Assembly: GCA_963977495.1 (NCBI GenBank)
Contig: CAXBOT010000001.1
Location: 248,001 to 312,000 of the forward strand
Length of the DNA stretch: 64,000 bases
Direction of reading: 5' to 3'
Source: UBA1672 sp963977495
Lineage (GTDB): Bacteria; Pseudomonadota; Alphaproteobacteria; Micavibrionales; Micavibrionaceae
Of the stretch, positions 34,256-43,242 are shown piece after piece (within the stretch, counting starts at the first letter, position 1; the number at the start of each line of letters is the position of its first letter). The position numbers and the translations under genes are program-made. The notes under the pieces were generated by a model. It was not told the DNA's origin, ran no database searches, and saw nothing but the letters and a program-made list of their open reading frames with translations.

Positions 34256-35761
34256 TTAATATGCTCCCGAACCGCCGGATACCACGCGCAGTGTCTTAAT
34301 CATAATCACGATATCACTCCACATTGACCAGTTGCGTGCATACCAACTATCCCAATATATGCGGCGTTGAAAGCTCGTATCGTTGCGTCCGCTGACCTGC
34401 CATAGGCCGGTAATGCCCGGGCGAATTTGCATGTAATGATCGATAGAATCACCGAATAGCGGGACTTCATCTTCTAAAATCGGGCGTGGGCCGACAAGGC
34501 TCATATCGCCGATGATAACGTTCCAAAGCTGCGGCAATTCATCAATGCTGGTTTTGCGGATGATTCGTGCGGTTTTGGTGGTCACGCGTGGATCATCACA
34601 TTTTAGTTTGCGGTAGATGTCCCAATCGGCTTTGGCTTGCGCATCGTTTGCCAGTAGTTCTTCAAGAAGGTGGTCTGAATTAGGCTCCATAGAGCGGAAT
34701 TTCCAGCAACTGAACTTCTTGCCGTTGCGACCAATTCTTTTGCCGCCATAGAAAATGCTGCCGCCTTGTCCTTCAACTTTCAACATAATGGCTGCTCCGA
34801 TAAGAATAGGCAGCAGTAAAAGCAGGGCAATGGAGGCAACGATAATGTCCATCGTGCGCTTGATAAACCGCCCAATAGGCGAAAGAATTGGCTTCTTCGC
34901 ATGGAGCAGCATAATATCGTAGCCAAAGAAATAGCGCGGTTCCATGTCGAACGTACTGATCCGTGATGTCGCGGGCACGATGGCGTAAAGCGCGTTCATA
35001 TCCGTTAATGTTTTTATAAGCTCGTCACGTTCTTCGCCGCGGAACGTTTCCATGGATATGACGAAGAAATGGTCGATATGCTCGGCGATGTAGTCGTTGT
35101 AATTTATCTTTTCGCGGTTAACTTTAATATTGGCATATTTTTGCGGGATCGAGCTGATGTCGAATTCATTTTCTTTTCTGTCGCGCAAACTGACCGTTTG
35201 GATGTCATAGCCGGTATAATGATCCGTACTGAAGGCATAGAGCATGTTTGTTACGGTATCGATATCACCAATGACAATCGTTGGAATGCGCCATATTCCT
35301 TTGTTACGCGCCGCCATATAGACAATCTGCCGTCCGGCAAGAATAAAGAAAAAGACATAAACCCAGCTCAAGGCCATGAGGGATCTTGAGAAGGACATAT
35401 CAAGAGCAAAGCGCGTGAAAATATCGATGATCAGTGCGCGGATACAAATGGTCAGTACGGATTGCACCTGACTCCACCATGGAACGCGCTGTGTGTAATG
35501 GCCTTTAGACCAGAACAAGAACAGGATCAGCGGCGCCAGCCATATAAAAAACAGATCATTGATGCCTGAATATTCATATAGGGATTTGTTATAAACACCG
35601 GGTTGTAGCCAGTCTTTGAGAAGTGGGGCTGAAAGAAAAGCGCATACGAAAGAGAGGTTGACTGCAATAACGTCAGCGAAGAATAGGGTCGCACTGATAT
35701 TTTCCTTAACCAGTGGGCGTCGTCGATTGGCAGCAGGAGCCATACGTAGTGTTTTGTCCAT
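34256..35761 (-). CDS. Undecaprenyl-phosphate sugar phosphotransferase (WbaP type)
   Basis: About 501 residues. Four N-terminal membrane helices are visible, then a cytoplasmic region, and the C-terminal bacterial sugar transferase domain: KRTMDIIVASIALLLLLPI (membrane re-entrant segment), WKFRSMEPNSD, KTSIDELPQLWNVIIGDMSLVGPRP. It starts exopolysaccharide or O-antigen units by moving sugar-1-phosphate to the lipid carrier. The ATG at 35761 is preferred because AGGGG lies about ten bases before it and the first helix begins soon after; ATG 35833 or 35869 are in frame. It is next to the surface-fibre locus. Confidence 0.9.
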   Translation of the reverse strand: MDKTLRMAPAANRRRPLVKENISATLFFADVIAVNLSFVCAFLSAPLLKDWLQPGVYNKSLYEYSGINDLFFIWLAPLILFLFWSKGHYTQRVPWWSQVQSVLTICIRALIIDIFTRFALDMSFSRSLMALSWVYVFFFILAGRQIVYMAARNKGIWRIPTIVIGDIDTVTNMLYAFSTDHYTGYDIQTVSLRDRKENEFDISSIPQKYANIKVNREKINYNDYIAEHIDHFFVISMETFRGEERDELIKTLTDMNALYAIVPATSRISTFDMEPRYFFGYDIMLLHAKKPILSPIGRFIKRTMDIIVASIALLLLLPILIGAAIMLKVEGQGGSIFYGGKRIGRNGKKFSCWKFRSMEPNSDHLLEELLANDAQAKADWDIYRKLKCDDPRVTTKTARIIRKTSIDELPQLWNVIIGDMSLVGPRPILEDEVPLFGDSIDHYMQIRPGITGLWQVSGRNDTSFQRRIYWDSWYARNWSMWSDIVIMIKTLRVVSGGSGAY

Positions 35762-35942
35762 AACCTTACGCCCCTGTTTCAGTCCCTGTTCAAGACTTTT
35801 AAATGCATTATTGTTTCTAATTTGTGCATACATGAATGACAAGATGACAGCATAAAAATAAAATTGCAAATAAAATGCTGCAGGGCAATATTTTCCTGTT
35901 TAAGGTTTCTGTATATTAAGGTCATGTGATATAGTGCGCTCT

Positions 35943-36953
35943 TTATGGCTTCAGATCAAAATATACACGGTGATATGCCGTTGTTTTGTCAGGATCAAGT
36001 CTTTTTTCCTGCAAAATCTGTGCCTGCTTTTTCAGCGTCAAGACAATCATGCTGCCTTGATCGTTAATATCTTCGACTGTCATTGACTCAAACAGCTTGG
36101 AATCTGGGAAAGTCATTGACTTTTTGCCCTCCCAACGAGCCTTTGGCAATTCAATAACAATGAGCTTTTCGTCATTATCAATGTCGATATTAAAAGGGGT
36201 CTTCTGATTCGTATCAAAAGCCACACGGACTTTATCGCTTTGTTCACCGATCCTGAAATTGAGAGCCACGCTACCATCGAATTTCATGGCGGCGTGCTTT
36301 ACGGTTTCCGAATGTGGTTTGGCTGCACTTTTCGGCGGAGGCACAAGCGGCTTGCTTGCTACCTTAGCATCTGGCGGACGTAAGGAGGGCACATCTTTCA
36401 TTTCAGGTGGAGGGCTGGGGTGTGGATTAAGCTGCTTTACATCCAGCGTTGGTTCAGGACGTCCTGATAAATCGATTGGGGGCTGTTGGGCTGGTGTTTC
36501 CTGCAGCACGACCTCAAGCTCTTTGATCAGGTCCTGAATGTCTGACTCCACGGCAGCCAGACGGACAATGGCGGGTTTATAAACTTCGAATTCTTTTCTG
36601 AAATCAACAATGGCATTTTCAACGCGGTCAAAGCGTTCATCGGAATCTCTTAGTTTCTGGGCGAACAGCGTATCAACGTTAATGCCTTTAGGCTGTAGCG
36701 CAGGAAGGCCATTGGGGAGCATAAGTGAGCGCGGTTGCTGTCCGGGCAGGGGCGGTTGATCGCTGTCAAAGCGCGGGGGAAGGGCAACAGGTGCGCCAAT
36801 CCCTTGGTTATTTGCTGTTTTGTCTGATTTTTGCGTTGAATTATGTGCGGATGATTCGGTTTTTGTAAGGCGCAAGATACCATCGGGACTACATGCAGAG
36901 AGTAGACCCATAAATAGCGTAAAACATAGACTCAGAGCTATTTTTCTTGTCAT
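35943..36953 (-). CDS. Lipoprotein with Pro-rich linker and AMIN-like C-terminal domain
   Basis: 336-residue lipoprotein: signal LSLCFTLFMGLLSAC ends in a lipobox LSAC, followed by SPDG. A helical region (~90-150; DSDERFDRVENAIVDF) and a proline-rich linker come next. The last ~110 residues resemble an AMIN-type beta domain that binds envelope structures (VALNFRIGEQSDKVRVAFDT; LFESMTVEDINDQGSMIVL). It lies just upstream of, and divergent from, the DUF4402 locus, so an anchoring role there is possible but unproven. Confidence 0.68.
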   Translation of the reverse strand: MTRKIALSLCFTLFMGLLSACSPDGILRLTKTESSAHNSTQKSDKTANNQGIGAPVALPPRFDSDQPPLPGQQPRSLMLPNGLPALQPKGINVDTLFAQKLRDSDERFDRVENAIVDFRKEFEVYKPAIVRLAAVESDIQDLIKELEVVLQETPAQQPPIDLSGRPEPTLDVKQLNPHPSPPPEMKDVPSLRPPDAKVASKPLVPPPKSAAKPHSETVKHAAMKFDGSVALNFRIGEQSDKVRVAFDTNQKTPFNIDIDNDEKLIVIELPKARWEGKKSMTFPDSKLFESMTVEDINDQGSMIVLTLKKQAQILQEKRLDPDKTTAYHRVYFDLKP

Positions 36954-37188
36954 AAAATAGTGAACCGATATCCCCAGAATTGGGGCGTTTGAACTTAAAA
37001 AAGGTACGCAGCAGAAAACACCAGATTTGATTCTAGCTTAAAAAGGTGATTTTTATCAATAGGATATTTGAAAATAAATGCAAAATAGGTGTTGATTTAA
37101 TTGGATTTATCAGATGAATAATGCATTGCGGAGTATCTTTTGTTTCTGTACCATCCTTTTCCTGATACGTTACCTCGGGAGTTTATGT

Positions 37189-37647
37189 ATGCCGTTGTGT
37201 AAGCCATTTATCTTAATGTTTGTCGTTTGTTTGTTGTTTCCAACAAACCTTCGCGCAGGTGTGACGACAATTCAGCCCCTGTCTTTTGGGAATTTTGTCG
37301 TGAAAAGAAATGATGCGCAATATGATATTACGATCAACACAGATGGCAGTGTGGCCTATGATTCTGCAGGGTATATCCAGATATCACCGCCACAGCAGGG
37401 GATTTATGACATTGATGGGTTGCCGCTGGCTATGGCTATTTCCAGTGTTGATGTAACGCAGTTCGGGCCGTTGTCTGCTGCCGGTAACCTCTTTCAGATG
37501 GTTGATTTTCAAGAAACGCACCCTGCGGCCACGGTTGGTGGTGTTGCCAGAATTGTGATTGGTGCGACAGCGCGCAGTACGGGGAATGGAATTGCTTATT
37601 TCGACCAGACTTATACGGGAACTGTTCAAATACAAATTAACTTTTAA
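37189..37647 (+). CDS. DUF4402-type secreted surface subunit, minor
   Basis: 152-residue protein with a signal peptide (LMFVVCLLFPTNLRAG) followed by a DUF4402-like beta-rich domain: LSFGNFVVKRND at the start, ITINTDGSVAYDS, and the ending TYTGTVQIQINF with the donor-strand-like alternation of hydrophobic residues. ATG 37189 is chosen since GGGAG lies seven bases upstream; ATG 37114 is in frame. The chaperone gene follows after 43 bases, which supports a secreted fibre or coat subunit. Confidence 0.75.
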   Translation: MPLCKPFILMFVVCLLFPTNLRAGVTTIQPLSFGNFVVKRNDAQYDITINTDGSVAYDSAGYIQISPPQQGIYDIDGLPLAMAISSVDVTQFGPLSAAGNLFQMVDFQETHPAATVGGVARIVIGATARSTGNGIAYFDQTYTGTVQIQINF

Positions 37648-37690
37648 TAACAATCAATTGTTTGTTTTAGAAACAAGAAGGAATTAAGAA

Positions 37691-38539
37691 ATGAAGCGTA
37701 CGCTATTGAAACTATGTTTGTGTCTGAGTATTTGCGCGGGAGGATTTGTTGTTGCGCCTGACGTGCAGGCAAACATACTGATTACGCCGACGCGTGTTGT
37801 CTTTGAGGGCAGGGAGCGTTTTGCTTCGGTCACCTTGGCTAATAATGGTGATAAGGCACGTACATATAATATTGATTGGGTGTACTTCAAGATGAACGAA
37901 GGGGATGGAACCTATAAGGTAGAGGATGCTCCGCCGACAGATTTTGATTTATCGAAATATCTTGTTTATTCGCCGCGTCGCGTGACTTTGGCGCCCGGGG
38001 CTTCACAAAAAGTTAAACTGGCCTTGCGCCGGCCAAATGAAATTCCTGAGGGGGATTATCACGTTCACCTTAGATTTGCAGTAGACCCTGAAATGCCGGA
38101 AGATATTATTGAGCATCAAGGGCGTGATATCCAAAAGGGCGAGGGACGATCCGGCGCAGCAATCAGGGTTAATGTTAGTTACAGTATTCCTGTCATTCTC
38201 ATTGTTGGTAAGCCGGATGTTGAGGCGCGTATTGGTGCGCTCAGTTTAAAGCGCAATGAAAATACAGGCGGGTTAAGCGCCCTTATTCCTGTGGAGCGTG
38301 TTGGTAAACCTTATTCTATTTTGGGACATATGTATGTTTATCATGTGGATGATAAGGGGAATGAAGATAAGGTTGGGGAAATCAGTAATGCACATATTTT
38401 TGCAGAGGCGAATAACCGTGTTTTTGATGTGAGTTTGATTAAGGAGATAAGCGGCGGGTCACTGCGTGTTGTTCTTGATCGTTATGATGATCAATCTGGA
38501 AAGACGCCGTACGCGGAAAAGACCTTTCCTTTGGAATGA
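37691..38539 (+). CDS. PapD-like periplasmic chaperone of the DUF4402 locus
   Basis: 282-residue exported protein. After the signal (LCLCLSICAGGFVVAPDVQA) there is an immunoglobulin-like PapD fold: ILITPTRVVFEGRERFASV, the subunit-binding PRRVTLAPGASQKVKLALRR and the second domain with NVSYSIPVILIVGKP. Two beta domains and a basic pair typical of chaperones are visible. It probably folds and protects the neighbouring DUF4402 subunits. It follows the small subunit gene and ends before an intrinsic terminator. Confidence 0.85.
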   Translation: MKRTLLKLCLCLSICAGGFVVAPDVQANILITPTRVVFEGRERFASVTLANNGDKARTYNIDWVYFKMNEGDGTYKVEDAPPTDFDLSKYLVYSPRRVTLAPGASQKVKLALRRPNEIPEGDYHVHLRFAVDPEMPEDIIEHQGRDIQKGEGRSGAAIRVNVSYSIPVILIVGKPDVEARIGALSLKRNENTGGLSALIPVERVGKPYSILGHMYVYHVDDKGNEDKVGEISNAHIFAEANNRVFDVSLIKEISGGSLRVVLDRYDDQSGKTPYAEKTFPLE

Positions 38540-38560
38540 TGGTTTCTTAGTTTAACGGGA

Positions 38561-38590
38561 AGGGGTGTGTTTGGCGCACCCCTTTTTTTG
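38561..38590 (+). terminator. Intrinsic terminator after the chaperone
   Basis: The stem GGGGTGTG / CGCACCCC around TTTGG is followed by seven T, 20 bases after the chaperone stop codon. Confidence 0.85.
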
Positions 38591-38640
38591 TGGTCTGCAT
38601 TTTGGTTTAAGACAGGGTGCGTATATGTCTTTAAGTAAAA

Positions 38641-38668
38641 GAAAAGCCGCCATATCATGGCGACCTTG
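38641..38668 (-). terminator. Intrinsic terminator of the DUF4402 subunit gene
   Basis: Read on the minus strand, the stem GTCGCCAT / ATGGCGGC closes a GAT loop and is followed by TTTTCTTTT. It lies just after the minus-strand subunit gene and 50 bases from the opposite terminator. Confidence 0.75.
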
Positions 38669-38706
38669 AGAATTATTAGAGGTTGAGAAGAGGTGTACTC
38701 TTTCGA

Positions 38707-39288
38707 TTAGTAGGCAAATGCCACATCAAAGCTTGCGGTGTGTGTCGCATCGCCAGGCTGTGCTCCTGCAACAGTGATGACAGCACCAAAGTTTACAGTT
38801 TCATCAGTCGCTGCTGTTGTAACAGTTACGGGCACTGTACCTGCTGCGGCTAAAACCTGATCGCCTTGAGTTGCTGTGTTTACAGTCACTGTTGTGAGTG
38901 TCAATGCACCATCAGCAAAAGGAACTTCGTTGCTTCGTGTCATTTGTAACACAGCTGATGCTGGTGTCTGTACGTTGACGACACCGCGCGTTGTTGCCGG
39001 TGTAATGTTAACAAACTGGGAGTTACCTGACGTTGATCCTGTACCGCCGACGACAACAGTCACGGCACCATTTGTATTCATGGTCAATGTCAAAACATCG
39101 GCAAGAGGGCCATCAAGCTTAAGAAGCCATGTTCCAAAATCCATGTCTGAAACGTCAGTTGTTGTGATTGCGCTGGTTGTGATTAGTGTGGCGACAACAG
39201 TGTCCTGTGCGATAACTGTTTTTGCTCCGGCTAGGCCAAGTGCAACCGCACCTGTAAATGCCATAAGCTTTAGGGGGTTAAATCTCAT
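38707..39288 (-). CDS. DUF4402-type secreted surface subunit, likely major
   Basis: 193-residue exported protein with a signal peptide (LMAFTGAVALGLAGAKTVIA). The mature domain is very rich in threonine and valine, with short beta-strand-like repeats (LTLTTVTVNTATQG; VPVTVTTAATD), the DUF4402-like MDFGTWLLKLDG and the end SFDVAFAY. Its ribosome site AGGAGAAA is strong and the gene has its own terminator. This suggests high expression, typical of a main fibre or coat subunit. It faces the opposite way to the rest of the locus. Confidence 0.78.
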   Translation of the reverse strand: MRFNPLKLMAFTGAVALGLAGAKTVIAQDTVVATLITTSAITTTDVSDMDFGTWLLKLDGPLADVLTLTMNTNGAVTVVVGGTGSTSGNSQFVNITPATTRGVVNVQTPASAVLQMTRSNEVPFADGALTLTTVTVNTATQGDQVLAAAGTVPVTVTTAATDETVNFGAVITVAGAQPGDATHTASFDVAFAY

Positions 39289-39463
39289 TAGGTTTCTCCT
39301 TTTATTCCCTAGATTAAACTACTGTTACTCAGTACGACGGGTAAGATATACTTTCTCTAAAATCAGTATCACACATAAAGTATTAACGCATTATTAATGT
39401 AATGATTTTAGATAAAATAGATGTGGCTAACTTTTTGAATTGTTTGCCAGACTTCACATTTTT

Positions 39464-39475
39464 ATCATTAATGAT
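39464..39475. repeat. 12-bp perfect palindrome
   Basis: ATCATTAATGAT lies between the divergent DUF4402 and usher-like genes and could bind a regulator. The AT-rich context makes chance possible. Confidence 0.35.
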
Positions 39476-39525
39476 TTGTTTTTGTCAAGCGGTTGTGGTG
39501 TAATACCAACATCAAATTTCGCTGC

Positions 39526-39557
39526 TTATCCATAGAGTTATTCACTTTTTATCCACA
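39526..39557 (+). promoter_or_regulatory. Cluster of DnaA-box-like 9-mers upstream of the usher-like gene
   Basis: Three near-consensus boxes lie in 32 bases: TTATCCATA (39526-39534), TTATTCACT (39538-39546) and TTATCCACA (39549-39557). They are 11-12 bases apart, about one helical turn, and precede the start codon by 20-50 bases. DnaA could regulate the gene. Confidence 0.4.
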
Positions 39558-39576
39558 GTTTTATGAATTGTATTCC

Positions 39577-42500
39577 ATGCGGCATTACTTCAGATTTGTT
39601 TTATTTTATGCGCTGTTATTGTGCTCCTTTACCTACATAGGTGGAGCATCTGCGCAGCAATTTGATACTGGTGCGCAAGCGGGGAGCGATGACGCACAAA
39701 TATTTACCCCTGAAAAACGTCAGCTTTTAAAAGCATTCGTGTCTAAAATGAAGACTGGTTTTGCGCGTGCAGATCAATCCCTTTCAGGGGGGGCATCACA
39801 AAAAGCAAAGGCAGTAGAACAGAGAAATATTCTGCCTGACGGGGAGTCCTTGTTGCTTCAACCTGTTTTTACGGAAGGCAATATTCGTATTGATGGTGCA
39901 ATATACGGCTTAATGCGTGATGGGGAGATCTTGTTATCCCTGCGCGATGTTGCAGAGGTTTTGCAGATGCCTATTATAATAGATGGAGAGGGTAAAACTG
40001 CAAAAGGGTGGTATATCAGAGAAGATAAAACCTTTCAGCTCGATTTAAATGCACATACGGTGCGTACGGATGTTGGGGTATTTACGCCCTCTGATGCTGT
40101 TACTGCGGAGGACGGTGATATCCTTGTTCCTGTTCGTGAATTCGGGCAGTGGGTTGATTTTAAATTGACACCGCGTATCGCAACGCAAGACCTTAATATT
40201 GAACCAGCCGTCAGGTTGCCAATTCAAGAGCGCTATATGAGGCGCAAAGCTCAAAACAGATATGAAAAAGTCCCCGAACCGTCATTGCCGTTGAGCTCTG
40301 ATGAATATCGGGTATTAGGGGTTCCGACGATTGATGTTGCGACGCGTTCATCCTATCAAAAGCGGGGTACGGACGCCAGCGGAGATAGTCGCCATAATGC
40401 AACGATTAGAGCTGTTGGTGATGCCGGTTACGGTACGTTGACAACTCAAGCGCAGTTGAATGAAACGGACAACTTGTCCAGTTTGCGCGTGAACTACCAA
40501 CAGGAATCAACAAAGCCTGAATTATTGGGCCCTTTAAAAGCCCGTCGTTTTGAGTTGGGGGATGTGACGACTGCGCGCGTACCGTTGGGCGGCGTTGTCG
40601 GGCAGGAATTAGGCGTACGGGTAACCAACACAGATGAATTGCGTACCTTCACAACGCCCACGACCGGCATTTCCGGTACGGGGTTTCCGGGATGGGACGT
40701 GGAATTGTATAGAAATAATCAATTGATTGGTTTTCGTGCGATTGGTGATGATGGGTTTTATAATTTTGAAAACGTCAATTTATTCGTGAAAAACAACAAC
40801 TTCAAACTGATCTTCTATGGGCCGCAAGGGGAAGTGCGTGAGGAAAATGTTTTTGTTCCTGTCAATAACGGACTGACGCGTGGTGAAAGTGTCTATGATG
40901 TGTCTGTCTCTTTGGATGGGGAGAATACCTATAATGATGATCGCGGTATTAAAAGGGAAGATGATGGGGCGCTCAATGTGTCTGCCATCTATGAAAAACC
41001 AATAGCACCGGGCACAACTGTTTCGGCAGGGTTGAGAAGTTCCGAGCATCAGGGTGAGCGCAACACAGTTGGTAATGTGGGGATGTCGACAACGGCTTTA
41101 CAGACATTGGTCAATGCTGGCATTGCTTCGGATGATGAGGGAGATCTTGCTGCAGAACTTACCCTGCGTCGTGATTTTGGAGAGCATCAATTCAGTAATA
41201 CATCAGAATGGCGCGCTGCGCATTTTGATACGCAATCATCGGGTGGGGATGGAGACATCGGGGTGCTGCGAAACAATTTGAGTGTGACGGGGCCTATCCC
41301 GATCAATCTGGGGCGTCGTCCACGCTATAATCTGAATACAAGCTATTCTGTTGATACCAACGATGATTACGCCCTGTACGCGAGCGCCGGATTTAATACA
41401 TCGATCAAACGTTTTACATTTAATGAGCAGCTTTTATATCGCGCAGGTAATACTTTGCCGGATGATATTTCATCGATCACTGGTTTGGCGGGCGCTTACG
41501 GGCTTAACAGGCTGCGTTTGTCGGCAGAATATGCGATCAAGCCTGAGAGTGAATTGAGAAATGTTTTGGCGCGCTATAACCGTCGTTTTTCCAATAAACT
41601 TGATTTTGAGCTTGGTGTGACCAATCGTCATCAGCTTAAGGTTACGGAATATTCGGCCAAGCTGGACTGGCAAGCTGGTTTTATACGTCTTTCGCCTACG
41701 GTTACGTATGATACCCAACAAGATTTCTTTGCAGGACTTAATACGCGTTTTGGGTTGTTACGTGATCCGTCTGACGGACGCGTGAAAATGTATGATCGCA
41801 ACATCACTAATCTGGGGGGGGCAAGCGCGTTTGTTTTCCTCGATAAAGATGGTGACGGTGTCTTTAACGGCGAAGATGAGCCGATTGAGGGCGCAGTTGT
41901 ACGTGCGCCGCAAAATGGTGGTTTAGAAGCAACGGATGAACATGGTATTGCGTTATTTTCACGTATGGGAGCTTTGCGCCTGACCGATGTTTATCTGGAT
42001 CAAGAGTCTTTGGAAGACCCTTCATGGGTGAGTGGTTTTGAGGGTATATCTGTTATTCCGCGTGAGGGGTACATTGCGGAAGTAAAGTTCCCTGTTCACT
42101 ATGCAGGAGAGCTGGACGGCAGCGTATATATTCGCGCCGTGTCTTTACCCGAAGGGGTTGATTCTGACGCGACGGTTAAGTCGGAGCCGGTATCGTTGAG
42201 GGGCGTAACGCTTGCGCTCTATAATCAAGACGGTGAGGCTGAGCAAACGGTTACAACGGATCCCAGCGGATTTTATTATTTCACGCTTATCCCTCCGGGG
42301 CGTTATTTGTTGATTATTGATGAGAAAAGTGCGGAGCAGGGGCATTTCGTCAGGCCGGAGCCACAGCAAATTGAAATTGGTTATGATGGCACAGTAATTT
42401 ATGGAAATGACCTGTACGTTGATACGGGCGGTAAAGATGTGCCGAGTGCCTTCTTGCCTGATCTTGATGATTATAAAGCGCGTCATCCGAATATTGATTT

Positions 42501-42819
42501 CGCGGGCGATGATTATGATTTGGTTCTAAATCTGGGAGATTATAATTCTCGTCTTTTGATGTCCGTCATTTGGTATCGTTTGAAAAGCCGTTTTAATATA
42601 TTGATCGGGCAGGGGCATTTATTCGTACCACCCGCCGAAAGTTACGCTGATGCAAAAACAGGAAAACATACGCTGCGCATCGGGTTTAAGGAACAGGATA
42701 TGACCATGGATCATGCTTATTCAGTTTGCCGCAGTTTGATGGCACGTAATGAGAAATGTAAGGTTGAGATATTCCCGTCTTATATGAAGCAAGCGCATGC
42801 TGATACAACGTCGCGTTAA
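39577..42819 (+). CDS. Usher-like outer-membrane protein with SdrD-B-like and carboxypeptidase-regulatory-like domains
   Basis: 1081-residue exported protein. A signal (FYALLLCSFTYIGGASAQ) precedes a domain near residues 85-160 similar to the copper-amine-oxidase N-terminal fold (EILLSLRDVAEVLQM; GWYIREDKTFQLDL). A long beta-rich region follows, including an usher-like NNQLIGFRAIGDDGFYNF segment. Near residue 745 is an SdrD-B-like calcium loop (FVFLDKDGDGVFNGEDEPIE), then a carboxypeptidase-regulatory-like domain (TDPSGFYYFTLIPPGRYLL) and a C-terminal region with conserved spacing. It is probably the secretion pore for the DUF4402 subunits; no canonical usher domain order is seen. ATG 39577 is chosen as the signal peptide begins there. 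Confidence 0.72.
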   Translation: MRHYFRFVLFYALLLCSFTYIGGASAQQFDTGAQAGSDDAQIFTPEKRQLLKAFVSKMKTGFARADQSLSGGASQKAKAVEQRNILPDGESLLLQPVFTEGNIRIDGAIYGLMRDGEILLSLRDVAEVLQMPIIIDGEGKTAKGWYIREDKTFQLDLNAHTVRTDVGVFTPSDAVTAEDGDILVPVREFGQWVDFKLTPRIATQDLNIEPAVRLPIQERYMRRKAQNRYEKVPEPSLPLSSDEYRVLGVPTIDVATRSSYQKRGTDASGDSRHNATIRAVGDAGYGTLTTQAQLNETDNLSSLRVNYQQESTKPELLGPLKARRFELGDVTTARVPLGGVVGQELGVRVTNTDELRTFTTPTTGISGTGFPGWDVELYRNNQLIGFRAIGDDGFYNFENVNLFVKNNNFKLIFYGPQGEVREENVFVPVNNGLTRGESVYDVSVSLDGENTYNDDRGIKREDDGALNVSAIYEKPIAPGTTVSAGLRSSEHQGERNTVGNVGMSTTALQTLVNAGIASDDEGDLAAELTLRRDFGEHQFSNTSEWRAAHFDTQSSGGDGDIGVLRNNLSVTGPIPINLGRRPRYNLNTSYSVDTNDDYALYASAGFNTSIKRFTFNEQLLYRAGNTLPDDISSITGLAGAYGLNRLRLSAEYAIKPESELRNVLARYNRRFSNKLDFELGVTNRHQLKVTEYSAKLDWQAGFIRLSPTVTYDTQQDFFAGLNTRFGLLRDPSDGRVKMYDRNITNLGGASAFVFLDKDGDGVFNGEDEPIEGAVVRAPQNGGLEATDEHGIALFSRMGALRLTDVYLDQESLEDPSWVSGFEGISVIPREGYIAEVKFPVHYAGELDGSVYIRAVSLPEGVDSDATVKSEPVSLRGVTLALYNQDGEAEQTVTTDPSGFYYFTLIPPGRYLLIIDEKSAEQGHFVRPEPQQIEIGYDGTVIYGNDLYVDTGGKDVPSAFLPDLDDYKARHPNIDFAGDDYDLVLNLGDYNSRLLMSVIWYRLKSRFNILIGQGHLFVPPAESYADAKTGKHTLRIGFKEQDMTMDHAYSVCRSLMARNEKCKVEIFPSYMKQAHADTTSR

Positions 42820-42832
42820 GTCGGGGTAAAGG

Positions 42833-43150
42833 TTATTCAGCGCCAGCATATTTAAAAACAGTGTCCAGCAATCCGGGGAATTTTTCTTCGATGTCTTCTA
42901 TACGCAGGGCGTTGCGGTGCTCCACCCCTTGCTTTGTGGTGCGGATAAGACCGGATTCCCGTAAAATGCGGAAGTGATGCGACAATGTGGATTTGGCAAT
43001 CGTGTGACAGGGGGCAGCTTCCGAGCAGGACATATCACCTTGCTTGAGCAAAAGATTTTGCGCAATACGCATGCGCAGGGGATCACCCAAGGCATTTAAG
43101 ATGCCGTGTAATGTGATGTCTTCTTTTGATGGGTGTAGAAATTGGCTCAT
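42833..43150 (-). CDS. ArsR-family transcriptional regulator
   Basis: 106-residue winged-helix repressor: ILNALGDPLRMRIAQNLL, the recognition-helix region TIAKSTLSHHFRILRESGLI, and a wing (TTKQGVEHRNALRIED). Two cysteines lie just before the recognition helix (MSCSEAAPCHTIA) and could sense reactive compounds. It is divergent from the Old Yellow Enzyme gene; a perfect-looking operator lies between. The start is ATG 43150; an upstream TTG would overlap the operator. Confidence 0.9.
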   Translation of the reverse strand: MSQFLHPSKEDITLHGILNALGDPLRMRIAQNLLLKQGDMSCSEAAPCHTIAKSTLSHHFRILRESGLIRTTKQGVEHRNALRIEDIEEKFPGLLDTVFKYAGAE

Positions 43151-43172
43151 GCAAAAAACTATAACATAATAT

Positions 43173-43210
43173 TTGACAAGGTACAATTGTTCGTTATTAT
43201 CGAACTATTG
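43173..43210 (+). promoter_or_regulatory. ArsR operator overlapping the OYE promoter
   Basis: A promoter of TTGACA (43173-43178), 16 bases and TATTAT (43195-43200) reads toward the OYE gene. An inverted repeat CAATTGTTCG-7-CGAACTATTG (43184-43210, one mismatch) covers the -10 element. This is exactly what an autoregulated ArsR repressor would bind. Confidence 0.75.
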
Positions 43211-43242
43211 AATTACTAGATTGATCTATCAAGGAGATCCCG

